Assembly: GCF_016924665.1 (NCBI RefSeq)
Contig: NZ_JAFFJT010000016.1
Location: 186,001-250,000 of the forward strand
DNA: 64,000 nucleotides
DNA from: Nocardioides sp. SYSU D00038
GTDB lineage: Bacteria; Actinomycetota; Actinomycetes; Propionibacteriales; Nocardioidaceae
Direction: 5' to 3'
Shown: one piece after another, positions 45,073 to 53,740 of the stretch
Layout of the letters: each line of letters opens with the position of its first letter
Position numbering within the stretch: the first letter of the stretch is position 1
Notes under the pieces: generated by a model
What the model was told of the DNA's origin: nothing
The model's input: the letters and a program-made list of their open reading frames with translations, nothing else
Databases searched by the model: none
Translations under genes and position numbers: made by a program

Positions 45073-46587
45073 TCAGCGGCCGTCGTGCACGATCCGCCCG
45101 TCGACGACCGTGAGCGCGACCGTGGTGCCGCGCAGGGTGGCGGCCTGCTCGGCGGTGGTGGCGCCGACCAGCGGGTCGTGGTCGAGGAGGGCGAGGTCGG
45201 CGGGGGCACCCGGTACGACGCCCGGGTGGCCGTCGACGGAGGCTGCGAGCGCCTCCTGCGGGGTGAGCGCCTGGTCGGCGTGCCACGGCTCGCGGTCGTC
45301 GGCGCTGCGGTGGACGGCGGCGGCCATCGCCAGCCACGGGTCGAGCGGCGAGACCGGAGCATCCGAGCCGAGCACCAGGTCGACGCCGTCGTCGAGCATC
45401 CAGCGGAACGCGAAGCTCCGCCCGCCCCGGTCGGGCCAGACCGCCTCGCTGAGGTCGCGGTCGTCGAGGAGGTGGGCCGGCTGCACGCTGGCCCGGACCC
45501 CCAGCCGCGCCATCGTGCGCACGTCGTCGCGCCCCACCAGCTGGGCGTGCTCGATGCTGCCGCGTGCCCCCGTGCGCTCGTACGTCGCCAGCGCCTGGGC
45601 CACCGCCGCGTCCCCGATCGCGTGCGTGCTCACCGCGAGCCCGTGCCGGGTCGCGGTCTCGAGCAGCGCGGTCAGCTCCTCGCCGCTGAGGTTGGGCAGG
45701 CCGTGGGTGGCCGGCTCGCCGGCGTAGGGCTCGCAGCACCAGGCGGTGCGGGTGTTGAGCGAGCCGTCGCTGATGATCTTCAGCGGCCCCATCGTGAGCC
45801 GGGGGTCGCCCTGCGCGAGCGGGTCCCCGGTGCGCAGCCCGGCCGAGAGCACGTGGTCGAGGGTGTTCTCGTAGGTCGCGTAGCGGACCCGCAGCACGTC
45901 GCAGCGCTGGCTCCAGCGCTCCGGCCACGCGCCCGGACCGGCGCCGAACTCGAAGTCCACCACCCCCACCACGCCCCGCGCCGCCGCCTCCTCGAGGCTG
46001 GCCCGGTAGGCGGCGGCCGAGGTGCCGTCCTCGCCGAGGGCGTCGCCCAGCCGGGGGTACGCCGCGAACCAGGCCGTCTCGCGCACCACGTCGTCGGTGG
46101 CGGGCAGCTCGAGGGCGTGCAGCGCCGGGGTGTTGAGCCACGCGTGGTGGCCGTCGCCGGCGATCAGCACCACCGGCACCGTCGTGGTGAGCGCGTCGAG
46201 GTCGCTCGTGCGCGGCTGCTCGTGCCAGCCGGCGGGCCGGTGGCCCCAGCCGACGACCGGGCGGCCGGGCTGGTCGTCGAGGCGACGTCGTACGGCGGCG
46301 GTCGCCTCGGCCACCGACGTGGTGCCGCCCAGGTCGAGGCGCTGCCGGGCCAGCGTCCACTGGCCGAGGTGGACGTGCTGGTCCCACAGGCCCGGCACCA
46401 GCCAACGGCCGCCCGCCTCGACGGTCTCGACCGGCCCTCGTCCGACCGGGCCGGCATCGACCGGCAGCCGCAGCCCGATCCGGGTCACGACGCCGTCCTC
46501 GACCAGCACGTCGACCGGCTCGGTCGGCACGCCGGAGCGGCCGTGGAGGGGCACGATGCGCACCTCGCGCAGCAGCAGCCCCGTCAT
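45073..46587 (-). CDS. YtcJ-like metal-dependent amidohydrolase
   Basis: A 504-residue amidohydrolase_3 enzyme. HVHLGQWTLARQ provides the metal HxH pair, STHAIGDAAVAQALATYE and RGSIEHAQLV the later His residues, and VLGSDAPVSPLDPW the metal Asp. It has a beta-sandwich flanking domain formed by both ends (LLREVRIVPLHG, VDGRIVHDGR). Family members hydrolyse N-substituted formamides, aryl carbamates or similar; the substrate is not predictable. Repeat C borders its 3' end. Confidence 0.88.
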   Translation of the reverse strand: MTGLLLREVRIVPLHGRSGVPTEPVDVLVEDGVVTRIGLRLPVDAGPVGRGPVETVEAGGRWLVPGLWDQHVHLGQWTLARQRLDLGGTTSVAEATAAVRRRLDDQPGRPVVGWGHRPAGWHEQPRTSDLDALTTTVPVVLIAGDGHHAWLNTPALHALELPATDDVVRETAWFAAYPRLGDALGEDGTSAAAYRASLEEAAARGVVGVVDFEFGAGPGAWPERWSQRCDVLRVRYATYENTLDHVLSAGLRTGDPLAQGDPRLTMGPLKIISDGSLNTRTAWCCEPYAGEPATHGLPNLSGEELTALLETATRHGLAVSTHAIGDAAVAQALATYERTGARGSIEHAQLVGRDDVRTMARLGVRASVQPAHLLDDRDLSEAVWPDRGGRSFAFRWMLDDGVDLVLGSDAPVSPLDPWLAMAAAVHRSADDREPWHADQALTPQEALAASVDGHPGVVPGAPADLALLDHDPLVGATTAEQAATLRGTTVALTVVDGRIVHDGR

Positions 46588-46605
46588 GCGGAGAAGGGTA
46601 GGAGG

Positions 46606-47181
46606 TCAGCCCCTCCGCACCCACGGCGACCAGCGCGGCTTGGCCCGGCCGGGCGCGTGGTCGTCGTAGCCGTGCTCCTGGCCGGAGGTCAGCTTGACCC
46701 GCACCTTGCGGGGATTGCCCAGGCAGGAGCGTGGGATGGAGATCCGGTGGCCGGCCTTGCCGCCGGCCGAGCCGAGCGCCTTGCTGCGCGCGCCCTTGCA
46801 CCGGATCTCGGTGATCCCGTTCATCCGGTAGAGCGTGACGTACGGCGGCAGGTCGTCGTCGTAGGCATCGACGCCGAAGAAGACCTGGAGCTCGGGCCCG
46901 GGCCGCCCGGGCCGGGTGTCGAGCCGGGCCTCGTAGAGGTCGGGTGGGTAGGTCGCGGGGTTGAGCCGGACCACGACGGAGAAGCGCTGACGGGTGTGCT
47001 CGAGCACCACCCGGGTGATGTCGCCCCAGTCCGACGAGCTGGGCGGCCCGGGCTCGTAGTCGGCGCCGCTGTAGCTGTCGCCGCGGGGGTCGGTGACGAC
47101 CTCGGTCTCGGCCGAGGCTCCGGCGGGCGCCAGGAGGGCGAGGGTGGTGGCTGCGGCGAGGGCCGCTGCGGTCTTCTTCAC
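46606..47181 (-). CDS. Secreted protein of unknown function
   Basis: A 191-residue exported protein: GTG 47181 gives VKKTAAALAAATTLALLAPAGASA, a standard signal peptide. The mature part is beta-rich (DWGDITRVVLEHTRQRFSVVVRLN, LQVFFGVDAYDDD) with one Cys pair (IRCKG, RSCLG) and a basic C-terminus, as in small actinobacterial calcium- or carbohydrate-binding-like secreted proteins. A TTG start at 47202 is less likely. It is 18 bases upstream of the amidohydrolase gene and may share its transcript. Confidence 0.72.
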   Translation of the reverse strand: MKKTAAALAAATTLALLAPAGASAETEVVTDPRGDSYSGADYEPGPPSSSDWGDITRVVLEHTRQRFSVVVRLNPATYPPDLYEARLDTRPGRPGPELQVFFGVDAYDDDLPPYVTLYRMNGITEIRCKGARSKALGSAGGKAGHRISIPRSCLGNPRKVRVKLTSGQEHGYDDHAPGRAKPRWSPWVRRG

Positions 47182-47312
47182 CGGCGCAATGTAGCTGCGC
47201 AAGAACGGTCGTGCGGGACCGATGAGGAAAGAAGTTCGATCCGGTCTGTCGTACCGACGCGGTCCTGTTCGTGGAGAGGGCAGAGACCGGCCCCGATCCC
47301 AGGAGTCATCCC

Positions 47313-48755
47313 ATGTCCGACCGCAGCCGCTGGCTGGCCCTCTACGTCCTCTGCCTGGGCGACCTGATGATCGTGCTCGACTCGAGCATCGTGAACGTCG
47401 CCCTGCCCTCGATCCAGACCGACCTCGGCTTCTCGCAGGCGGCGCTGGCGTGGGTGGTCAACGCCTACCTGCTCACCTTCGGCGGCTGCCTGCTGCTGAG
47501 CGGCCGGCTCGGCGACCTGCTGGGCAGCAAGCGGGTCTTCCTCGGCGGGGTGGTGTCGTTCACTATCGCCTCGGTGGCCTGCGGGCTCGCGCCGTCGGCC
47601 GAGCTGCTCGTCGTCGGGCGGGCCGTCCAGGGCATCGGCGGCGCCGCGGTGTCCGCGGTCGCGCTGTCGCTGATCATGGGGCTGTTCACCGACCCCGCCG
47701 AGCGGGCGAAGGCGATGGGCTTCTTCGGCTTCGTGATGTCCGGGGGTGGTGCGGTCGGCGTGCTGCTCGGCGGCGTGCTGACCGGGCTGTTCTCGTGGCA
47801 CTGGATCTTCCTGGTCAACGTGCCGGTGGGCGTCGCCGTGTGGTTCGCCGCCCGTCGGGCGCTGCCCGCCGACGACGTCGTCCCGGGCTCGACCCGCCTC
47901 GACGTCCCCGGCGCGGTGCTGGTGACCGCGGCGCTGATGGTCTCGGTCTACGCGATCGTCGGCGGCAACGACGCCGGCTGGACCTCCGCGCGCACCCTCG
48001 GCCTGCTCGGCACCGGCGTCGTGCTGCTCGCCGCGTTCGTGGTGCGCGAGGCGCGGGTGGCCGAGCCGCTGGTGCCGCTGCGGCTCTTCGCGCTGCGCAA
48101 CGTCTCGGTCTCGCAGGTGGTCGGCGTGCTGTGGTCGGCGGCGATGTTCGCGTGGTTCTTCCTCTCCGCGCTGCACCTCCAGCAGGTGCTGGGCTACGAC
48201 GCGCTCGAGGTCGGCCTCGCGTTCGTGCCGACCAGCGTGGTGATGGCGTTCTGCTCCCTCAAGGTCTCCGACCGGCTGGTGATGCGGTTCGGCATCCGGC
48301 CGCCGATGGTCGCCGGCCTGACCCTGGCCGCGGCCGGGCTGGCGGTCTTCGCCGACGCCCCGCCCACCGGCGGCTACGTCAGCCACGTGCTGCCCTCGAT
48401 GGTGCTGCTCGGCATCGGTGCCGGCATCGCGTTCAACCCCGTGCTGCTCGCCGCCATGGGTGACGTCGAGCCGCACGAGTCCGGACTCGCCTCCGGGGTG
48501 GTCAACACCTCGTTCATGATGGGCGGCGCCCTGGGCCTGGCCGTGCTGGTCGCGATCTCCGACTCGCGCACCCACGCCCTGGCCGCCTCCGGGTCGTCGG
48601 CCGTCGAGGCGCTGCACGGCGGGCTCCAGGTCGCGTTCGCCGCCGGTGCGGTGGCGGCCCTGCTCGCCGCGGCCGTCGGCGGCGCGCTGCTGCGACCCCG
48701 GCCGATGGGCGACCCCGACGCCGTGTCGTCCGGCGAGGTCGCGGCCGTGCACTGA
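47313..48755 (+). CDS. MFS drug exporter, DHA2 (EmrB/QacA) family
   Basis: A 480-residue transporter with about 14 hydrophobic helices. DLMIVLDSSIVNVALPSIQTDL and LSGRLGDLLGSKRVF (motif A) and the antiporter motif C region GFVMSGGGAVGVLLGGVLTG are diagnostic. It should export drugs or metabolites by proton antiport. ATG 47313 follows AGGAG. The 130-base gap shared with the divergent secreted-protein gene contains GTCGTACCGAC, a possible repressor site; no regulator gene is adjacent. Confidence 0.92.
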   Translation: MSDRSRWLALYVLCLGDLMIVLDSSIVNVALPSIQTDLGFSQAALAWVVNAYLLTFGGCLLLSGRLGDLLGSKRVFLGGVVSFTIASVACGLAPSAELLVVGRAVQGIGGAAVSAVALSLIMGLFTDPAERAKAMGFFGFVMSGGGAVGVLLGGVLTGLFSWHWIFLVNVPVGVAVWFAARRALPADDVVPGSTRLDVPGAVLVTAALMVSVYAIVGGNDAGWTSARTLGLLGTGVVLLAAFVVREARVAEPLVPLRLFALRNVSVSQVVGVLWSAAMFAWFFLSALHLQQVLGYDALEVGLAFVPTSVVMAFCSLKVSDRLVMRFGIRPPMVAGLTLAAAGLAVFADAPPTGGYVSHVLPSMVLLGIGAGIAFNPVLLAAMGDVEPHESGLASGVVNTSFMMGGALGLAVLVAISDSRTHALAASGSSAVEALHGGLQVAFAAGAVAALLAAAVGGALLRPRPMGDPDAVSSGEVAAVH

Positions 48756-48775
48756 GACCCGCATAGGGTCTCCAC

Positions 48776-48823
48776 GTGGACCGACGGGTGGACCGACGGG
48801 TGGACCGACGCGTGGACCGACGC
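48776..48823 (+). repeat. Four 12-bp tandem repeats carrying successive GTG starts
   Basis: GTGGACCGACGG/C is repeated four times, in frame, encoding (VDRR)4 at the N-terminus of the next protein. Every unit begins with a possible GTG start codon. Confidence 0.92.
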
Positions 48824-49384
48824 TGGCTGCTCGTGCTGCCGGTGGCCGCGCTGGCCGCCGGCGGCGGCTGGTGGGCGGGCTCGGCCCAGGACGGCGGCGC
48901 CGGCACCAGCCGCGCCGCCGCCCCGGTGACCGCCTCGCCGTCGTACCCCGGCGCGAGCGAGGACGTCGACCCGGCCACCGCCGACGGGCTCCCGCTCACC
49001 ACGGTCTTCCCCTCGCTCGACCCCGCCGCCTGCGCCGAGCGCGGCGACATCCTGGTGGTGGGCAAGACCGAGGTGTGGGAGTGCAAGACCCCCGAGCTGC
49101 TGGTGCGCTACACGCGCTGGGAGGACGGGTTCGACCGGTTCGGCTACTACGACGAGGCCAACCGCGGCTTCGCCTCCACCGAGTGGCTGGTCGACGGCGT
49201 GCTGGCCGGCCGCACCTGGGAGTCGACCGACCGCACCGTCCCGCGCCAGGAGCAGTGGTCGGCGACCTACCGCGACTGGCCGTTCTCGGTCAGCGTGGAG
49301 GCGACCGGCGACGCCGTCCGCGACGCCGGCGTGGCCGCGGTCGAGGCCCTCGCCCCGGGCGAGCTGGCCACGCTGGCGCCGTAG
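48776..49384 (+). CDS. Exported or membrane-anchored protein of unknown function
   Basis: Up to 202 residues. The N-terminus is a four-fold VDRR repeat followed by WLLVLPVAALAAGGGWWAG, a signal anchor or signal peptide. The mature part has TVFPSLDPAACAERGD, VWECKTPELLVRYTRWEDGFDR and EWLVDGVLAGRTWES, a beta-rich fold with one Cys pair. I do not recognise the family. The true start may be any of four GTG codons (48776, 48788, 48800, 48812). It precedes another small exported protein by ten bases and probably shares its transcript. Confidence 0.65.
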   Translation: MDRRVDRRVDRRVDRRWLLVLPVAALAAGGGWWAGSAQDGGAGTSRAAAPVTASPSYPGASEDVDPATADGLPLTTVFPSLDPAACAERGDILVVGKTEVWECKTPELLVRYTRWEDGFDRFGYYDEANRGFASTEWLVDGVLAGRTWESTDRTVPRQEQWSATYRDWPFSVSVEATGDAVRDAGVAAVEALAPGELATLAP

Positions 49385-49394
49385 GGTCGCACCG

Positions 49395-50036
49395 ATGACC
49401 CCGTCCGTCCCGCGCCGCCGCACCGTCGTGCTGGCGGCGGTCGCGGCGGTGCTGGCCGGCGGTCTCGGCTACCTGGTCGGCTGGGTCGCCGACGCCCCCA
49501 CCTCGCTCGGCGGCGTCGCCCCCGTGCCGGCCACCAGCCCCTCGGTGCCGGCCGGTCGGGTCGAGGTCTCGCCCGACCCCGCCGACCCGCCCCTGGCCCC
49601 CGGCCTCCCGCTCCGGCTCGACACCGTCGGCAGCAGCTTCCCGGTGGAGCTCCAGGTGCCGGAGCGCTGGCAGCGCACCACCAGCGACGAGGTGGAGTGG
49701 AAGTGGAAGCCGCCCGGCCTCCCCGAGAACACCTACTTCCTGCGCGTCGGCCTGGTCAGCAGCCAGCGGCTCACGCTCGCCGCCGCCGTGCAGCGCCGGC
49801 TGGACCTGCTCCGCGCCGACGTCGACGAGCTCGTGGTCGAGGAGCGCACCGGGGACTCGCTCCGGATCACCTACGTCACCGGCGGCCACCGCCGCCTCGC
49901 CCTCGAGCGGTGGCTCTCCGTCGACGGCTCCGACGCCGCGCAGGTCACGGTCGCCGTCATCGGCCGCGAGGTCGACCGGGCCGGCCTCACCGACCTGATG
50001 GCCCGGATCAGCGCCAGCACCGCCCGCGCGCGCTGA
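49395..50036 (+). CDS. Exported protein with PsbP/Mog1-like domain
   Basis: A 213-residue protein with a hydrophobic N-terminal segment (TVVLAAVAAVLAGGLGYLVGWVA) and a Pro-rich linker. The domain from about residue 75 (SFPVELQVPERWQRTTSDEVEWKW ... DLMARISAS) resembles DUF1795/PsbP-type ligand- or lipid-binding domains of actinobacterial exported proteins. The extracytoplasmic part of the neighbouring Ser/Thr kinase has a similar layout. A repeat A element begins two bases after the stop. Confidence 0.6.
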   Translation: MTPSVPRRRTVVLAAVAAVLAGGLGYLVGWVADAPTSLGGVAPVPATSPSVPAGRVEVSPDPADPPLAPGLPLRLDTVGSSFPVELQVPERWQRTTSDEVEWKWKPPGLPENTYFLRVGLVSSQRLTLAAAVQRRLDLLRADVDELVVEERTGDSLRITYVTGGHRRLALERWLSVDGSDAAQVTVAVIGREVDRAGLTDLMARISASTARAR

Positions 50037-50037
50037 C

Positions 50038-50300
50038 CGCTGGTTGAGGAAGTTGCGCTAGCAACTGTCTCGAAACCCCCGCCGGCCGAACGCCCTCCCG
50101 TCCCCACCGGAGGGCGCTCGGCTCACCGGGTCTCGAGACAGGACTTCGTCCTTCCTCGACCAACGGTGGCCCAACGCTGGTTGAGGAAGTTGCGCTAGCA
50201 ACGGTCTCGAAACCCCGCCGGCCGAACGCCCTCCGTCCCCACCGGAGGGCTCTCGGCTCACCGGGTCTCGAGACAGGACTTCGTCCTTCCTCGACCAGCG
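50038..50300. repeat. Dispersed palindromic repeat A, two complete tandem copies
   Basis: Copies at 50038-50165 and 50175-50300. Each is a full inverted repeat: CGCTGGTTGAGGAAG ... CGAAACC ... GGCCGAACGCCCTCC, a CGTCCCCACC-type tip, then GGAGGGCGCTCGGCTCACC ... TCTCGAGACAGGACTTCGTC ... CCTCGACCA. The copies differ at only a few bases. They fill the 275 bases between the exported-protein stop and the kinase stop. Confidence 0.93.
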
Positions 50301-50311
50301 GGGAGCGCGGG

Positions 50312-51781
50312 TCAGCGGAGGCCGTGGGTGTCGATGCTGTCGAGGACGTCGTTGGCGGTGGCACGGTCGGCGGAGCGGATCTGCACCCAGAGCAGGCGGC
50401 TGGCGGTGACCTGGACGACCCTCTCGACCGTCACGCCGCCGGGGCAGTCGGTGTGGACGACGGTGACGGCGTCACCCTGGCTGGTGGCGGCGTCGTCGCG
50501 GGGCTCGGCGTCGGAGCACTCGGGGTGCTGGGGGAGGTCGTCGGGCAGGCGGGTGCCGGGGAGCAGGCCGAGGAAGACGCCCTCGCCGTCGGCGGCGGTG
50601 TCGGTCCAGGAGCGGTCGGTGCCGACCGAGAGGCCGGGCAGCTCCTCGTCGTCGAGCTCCCAGCCGTCGCGGGACACGGCGCCGTCCCAGGCCCGCGGCA
50701 CCGTCACCGACAGCACGCCGTCGGCGTCGGTGACGGTGACGTCGCCGCCGAGGTGGCGCTGGCCGAGGTAGCCGGCGACGCCCGCGGCGGCCACGAGCAG
50801 GAGCGCCGCCGCGCCCCGGGCCAGCGGCACCCGCCGGGGCGGCGGAGCTCCGGGCGCCGGAGAGGGCGCGGTGGGGAGCGCGGTGGGGTTGCCACCGGCC
50901 CGGGTGCGGTCGGGGTCGAGCGGCTGCAGCCCCCCGCCGCGGCTGCCCAGCCCATCGGCCAGCCCATCGGCCAGCGCATCGGCCAGCGCATCGGCGTACG
51001 CCGACACGTCGGGGAACCGGTCCTCGCGGTCGACCGCGAGCCCGCGCCGCACGACCGCGTCGACCGCGGCACCGTGGCTGGTGGTCAGCGACGGGGGCGT
51101 GCCGGGCTCGGCGGCGGCGGCCAGGTCAAGGTGCTGGTACGGCGCGCGGCCGGCCAGCAGGCGGAAGGTGAGCACGGCCAGGGAGTACTGGTCGGCGCGT
51201 GCGTCGAGCGGCTCGGCGCGCGCCTGCTCGGGAGCGACGTACGACGGGGTGCCGGCCACCATCGTCAGCCGCGACGAGACGTCGAGCGCCTTGCCGAGGC
51301 CCAGGTCGCCCAGCATCACCCGCACGCCGGCGCCGTCGTCGCCGTGGTCGATGGAGCGGAACAGCACGTTGGCAGGCTTGACGTCGCGGTGCAGGATCCC
51401 CTTGCCGTGCAGGGCCTTGAGCCCCGCAGCGACCTGGCCCACGACGTCGAGCGCCTCGTCGGCGGTGAGCCCCTCCACCTCGAGCCGGTCGGCGAGGGTG
51501 CCCTGGTCTGCGTAGGACATCACCAGGTAGGGGCGGCCGTCCTCGAGCTCGCCGGCGTCGTAGACCGAGACCACGTGGGGCGACTCGACCCGGCGCAGGT
51601 AGCGCCCCTCCTCGAGGAACCGCTGGCGGACGTGGTGGTCCTCGGTCCAGTTGTCGGCGAGCACCTTGACCGCCACGGGGGAGTCGAGGTGCTCGTCGTA
51701 GGCGAGCCACACCGTGGCGAAGGCGCCCGACCCGATGCGCCGCCGCACCGCGTAGCGACCGAGACGGTGGGGCATCGACAC
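50312..51781 (-). CDS. Membrane Ser/Thr protein kinase
   Basis: A 489-residue PknB-type kinase. The glycine loop IGSGAFATVWLA, Lys39, HRDVKPANV (catalytic Asp133) and GTPSYVAPEQA are intact; the DFG motif is DLG (Asp159-Gly161), which retains the Mg-binding Asp. A five-fold (ADALADALADGLADGL) stretch, a Pro-rich linker and one membrane helix (about 321-340) lead to an extracytoplasmic domain (about 345-489) without PASTA repeats but with two Cys. The external domain resembles the exported protein at 49395. GTG 51781 or ATG 51775 may be the start. Divergent from the ABC genes. Confidence 0.9.
   Translation of the reverse strand: MSMPHRLGRYAVRRRIGSGAFATVWLAYDEHLDSPVAVKVLADNWTEDHHVRQRFLEEGRYLRRVESPHVVSVYDAGELEDGRPYLVMSYADQGTLADRLEVEGLTADEALDVVGQVAAGLKALHGKGILHRDVKPANVLFRSIDHGDDGAGVRVMLGDLGLGKALDVSSRLTMVAGTPSYVAPEQARAEPLDARADQYSLAVLTFRLLAGRAPYQHLDLAAAAEPGTPPSLTTSHGAAVDAVVRRGLAVDREDRFPDVSAYADALADALADGLADGLGSRGGGLQPLDPDRTRAGGNPTALPTAPSPAPGAPPPRRVPLARGAAALLLVAAAGVAGYLGQRHLGGDVTVTDADGVLSVTVPRAWDGAVSRDGWELDDEELPGLSVGTDRSWTDTAADGEGVFLGLLPGTRLPDDLPQHPECSDAEPRDDAATSQGDAVTVVHTDCPGGVTVERVVQVTASRLLWVQIRSADRATANDVLDSIDTHGLR
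50947..50996. repeat. 12-bp tandem repeats within the kinase gene
   Basis: CAGCCCATCGGC/CAGCGCATCGGC is repeated about four times and encodes the ADALADALADGLADGL stretch between kinase domain and linker. The unit length keeps the frame. Confidence 0.88.
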
Positions 51782-51911
51782 GCGCTCATCATGGCAAAGG
51801 ACCCCGAGACCGGTCGGGTGCGGCTCAGGGTCGGCTCAGGGGTGCGGGCAGGGTCGAGGTGGGCGGCTTCCCCGATGTGCGCGGGCGGCCGCCGGCACGA
51901 GGGTGGTGCCC

Positions 51912-52835
51912 ATGATCACCGTCGAGTCACTCACCAAGAAGTACGGCGGCTTCACGGCCGTCGACGACGTCAGCTTCACCGCGGCGTCCGGCCGGGTCAC
52001 CGGCTTCCTCGGCCCCAACGGCGCCGGCAAGTCCACCAGCATGCGGATCATCGTGGGGCTGACCCCCGCGACCTCCGGCCACGCCACCGTCTGCGGCCGG
52101 CGCTACGCCGAGCTGCCCAACCCGGGCCTGGAGGTCGGCGTGCTGCTCGACGCCTCGGCCCAGCACGCCGGGCGCACCGGCCGCGAGATCCTCACCGTGG
52201 CCGCCCGCACCATGGGCCTCCCGGCCCGCCGGGTCGACGAGATGCTCGACCGGGTCAGCCTGACCCCCGACGAGGCGGCGCGCCGGGTGCGCGACTACTC
52301 CCTCGGCATGCGGCAGCGTCTCGGCATCGCCACCGCGCTGCTGGGCGACCCGGAGGTGCTGATCCTCGACGAGCCCGCCAACGGGCTCGACCCGGCCGGC
52401 ATCCGCTGGATGCGCGACCTGCTGCGCGACTACGCCGACCAGGGCGCCACCGTGCTGCTCTCCTCCCACCTGCTGCACGAGATCGAGGTCGTCGCCGACG
52501 ACCTGGTCGTGATCGGCAACGGGCGGATCGTCGCGCAGGGCACCAAGGCCGAGCTGCTGGCCGCCGCCGGAACCCTGGTCCGCAGCCCCGAGCTGCCGGC
52601 CCTGGCGACGGCGCTCACCGACGCCGGCCTGGCCGTCACCGCCACCGGCTCGGGCGGCGCCTCCGCGGCGCTGCGCGTCGACGCCGAGCCCGACGTCGTC
52701 GGCCGGGTCGCCCTCGCCGCCGGCGTACCCCTCACCGAGCTGCGCGCCGCCGACGGCGCCGGGCTGGAGGAGATGTTCCTCGAGCTCACCGCCGAGACCC
52801 AGCGCGAGACCGTCACCGAAGGAGCAGCGGCATGA
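51912..52835 (+). CDS. ABC transporter ATP-binding protein
   Basis: A 307-residue ABC-2-type exporter ATPase. Walker A LGPNGAGKST, Q-loop region, signature YSLGMRQRLGIA and Walker B LILDEPANGLDP are present, and SSHLLHEIE gives the H-loop. A C-terminal extension of about 90 residues is typical of drug/bacteriocin-export ATPases. ATG 51912 is chosen. It is coupled to the permease gene by a four-base overlap. It resembles the ATPase domain at 58384-59349, which suggests that the two systems are paralogous. Confidence 0.93.
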   Translation: MITVESLTKKYGGFTAVDDVSFTAASGRVTGFLGPNGAGKSTSMRIIVGLTPATSGHATVCGRRYAELPNPGLEVGVLLDASAQHAGRTGREILTVAARTMGLPARRVDEMLDRVSLTPDEAARRVRDYSLGMRQRLGIATALLGDPEVLILDEPANGLDPAGIRWMRDLLRDYADQGATVLLSSHLLHEIEVVADDLVVIGNGRIVAQGTKAELLAAAGTLVRSPELPALATALTDAGLAVTATGSGGASAALRVDAEPDVVGRVALAAGVPLTELRAADGAGLEEMFLELTAETQRETVTEGAAA

Positions 52836-53650
52836 CCGCCACCGACCTGTCCCCCACCACCGCCGCCACCGCCGTACGGCGACCGGCCCGCCCGGCGCCC
52901 GCGCCGATCCCGTTCGCGCGGATCGTGGGGGTCGAGCTGCGCAAGTCGTTCGACACCCGCGCCGGCTTCTGGCTGCTCGCCAGCGTCGTCATCACCGCGA
53001 CGCTGGCCACCGGCGCCACGATGCTGTGGGCGCCGGACTCGGCGCTCACCTACGAGGGCTTCGCCTCGGCGATCGGCTTCCCGATGGCGGTGATCCTGCC
53101 GATGGTCGCGGTGCTCTCGGTCACCAGCGAGTGGAGCCAGCGCACCGGCCTCACGACGTTCACGCTGGTGCCCAACCGGGCGCGCTCGATCGCGGCGAAG
53201 GCCGTCGTGGTGATCGGCATCAGCGTCGCCTCGATGGCGCTGGCGATGGTCATCGGTGCGATCGGCACCGTGCTCGGCTCGGCCGCGCTCGGCATCGACC
53301 CGGTGTGGGACTCCTCCGCCCAGGACCTCGCCCTCATCGTCCTCGCCCAGGTGCTGGGGATGCTCGTCGGCTTCATGCTCGGCGTCGTCATCCGCAGCTC
53401 GGCGGCGGCGATCGTGGCCTACTTCGTCTACTCCTTCGTGCTGACGGCCATCAGCGAGGCACTGGCCGCCTTCCAGGAGTGGTTCGCCGACGCCCGCCCG
53501 TGGATCGACTTCAACTACGCCCAGGGCAGCCTGTTCGAGGGGTCGCTCACCGGCACCCAGTGGGCCCAGCTCGGCGTCACCGGCGTCGTGTGGCTGGTGC
53601 TGCCGATGGCCTTCGGCCTGTGGCGGCTGATGCGCTCCGAGATCAAGTAG
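52832..53650 (+). CDS. ABC-2 type transporter permease
   Basis: A 272-residue membrane permease with about six helices (WLLASVVITATLATGATML, MAVILPMVAVLSVTSEW, VVVIGISVASMALAMVIGAIG and others) after a Pro/Ala-rich cytosolic tail. It forms the membrane part of the exporter energised by the preceding ATPase. ATG 52832 follows GAAGGAG. Substrate is unknown. A strong hairpin lies 33 bases after the stop. Confidence 0.88.
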   Translation: MTATDLSPTTAATAVRRPARPAPAPIPFARIVGVELRKSFDTRAGFWLLASVVITATLATGATMLWAPDSALTYEGFASAIGFPMAVILPMVAVLSVTSEWSQRTGLTTFTLVPNRARSIAAKAVVVIGISVASMALAMVIGAIGTVLGSAALGIDPVWDSSAQDLALIVLAQVLGMLVGFMLGVVIRSSAAAIVAYFVYSFVLTAISEALAAFQEWFADARPWIDFNYAQGSLFEGSLTGTQWAQLGVTGVVWLVLPMAFGLWRLMRSEIK

Positions 53651-53683
53651 TCCAGGTCGCCGAGCAGTCGCAGGCAACCTTTC

Positions 53684-53723
53684 GGTCCGCCCCGTCGTAC
53701 CACTCGGTACGGCGGGGCGGACC
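53684..53723. terminator. Terminator hairpin between ABC permease and sigma factor
   Basis: GGTCCGCCCCGTCGTACC pairs with GGTACGGCGGGGCGGACC (18 bp, one G-T wobble) around ACTC. Its foot is 17 bases before the annotated sigma-factor ATG. Confidence 0.85.
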
Positions 53724-53740
53724 CGTCGGGAAGGACCGAG

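Noticed and set aside
50038..50300. CRISPR-like array
   Set aside because: There are only two long inverted repeats with no short regular spacers and no cas genes.
51912..53650. A split version of the hydrolase-ABC fusion system
   Set aside because: The ATPase and permease are similar in type, but no hydrolase gene is adjacent, so it is treated as a separate ABC exporter.
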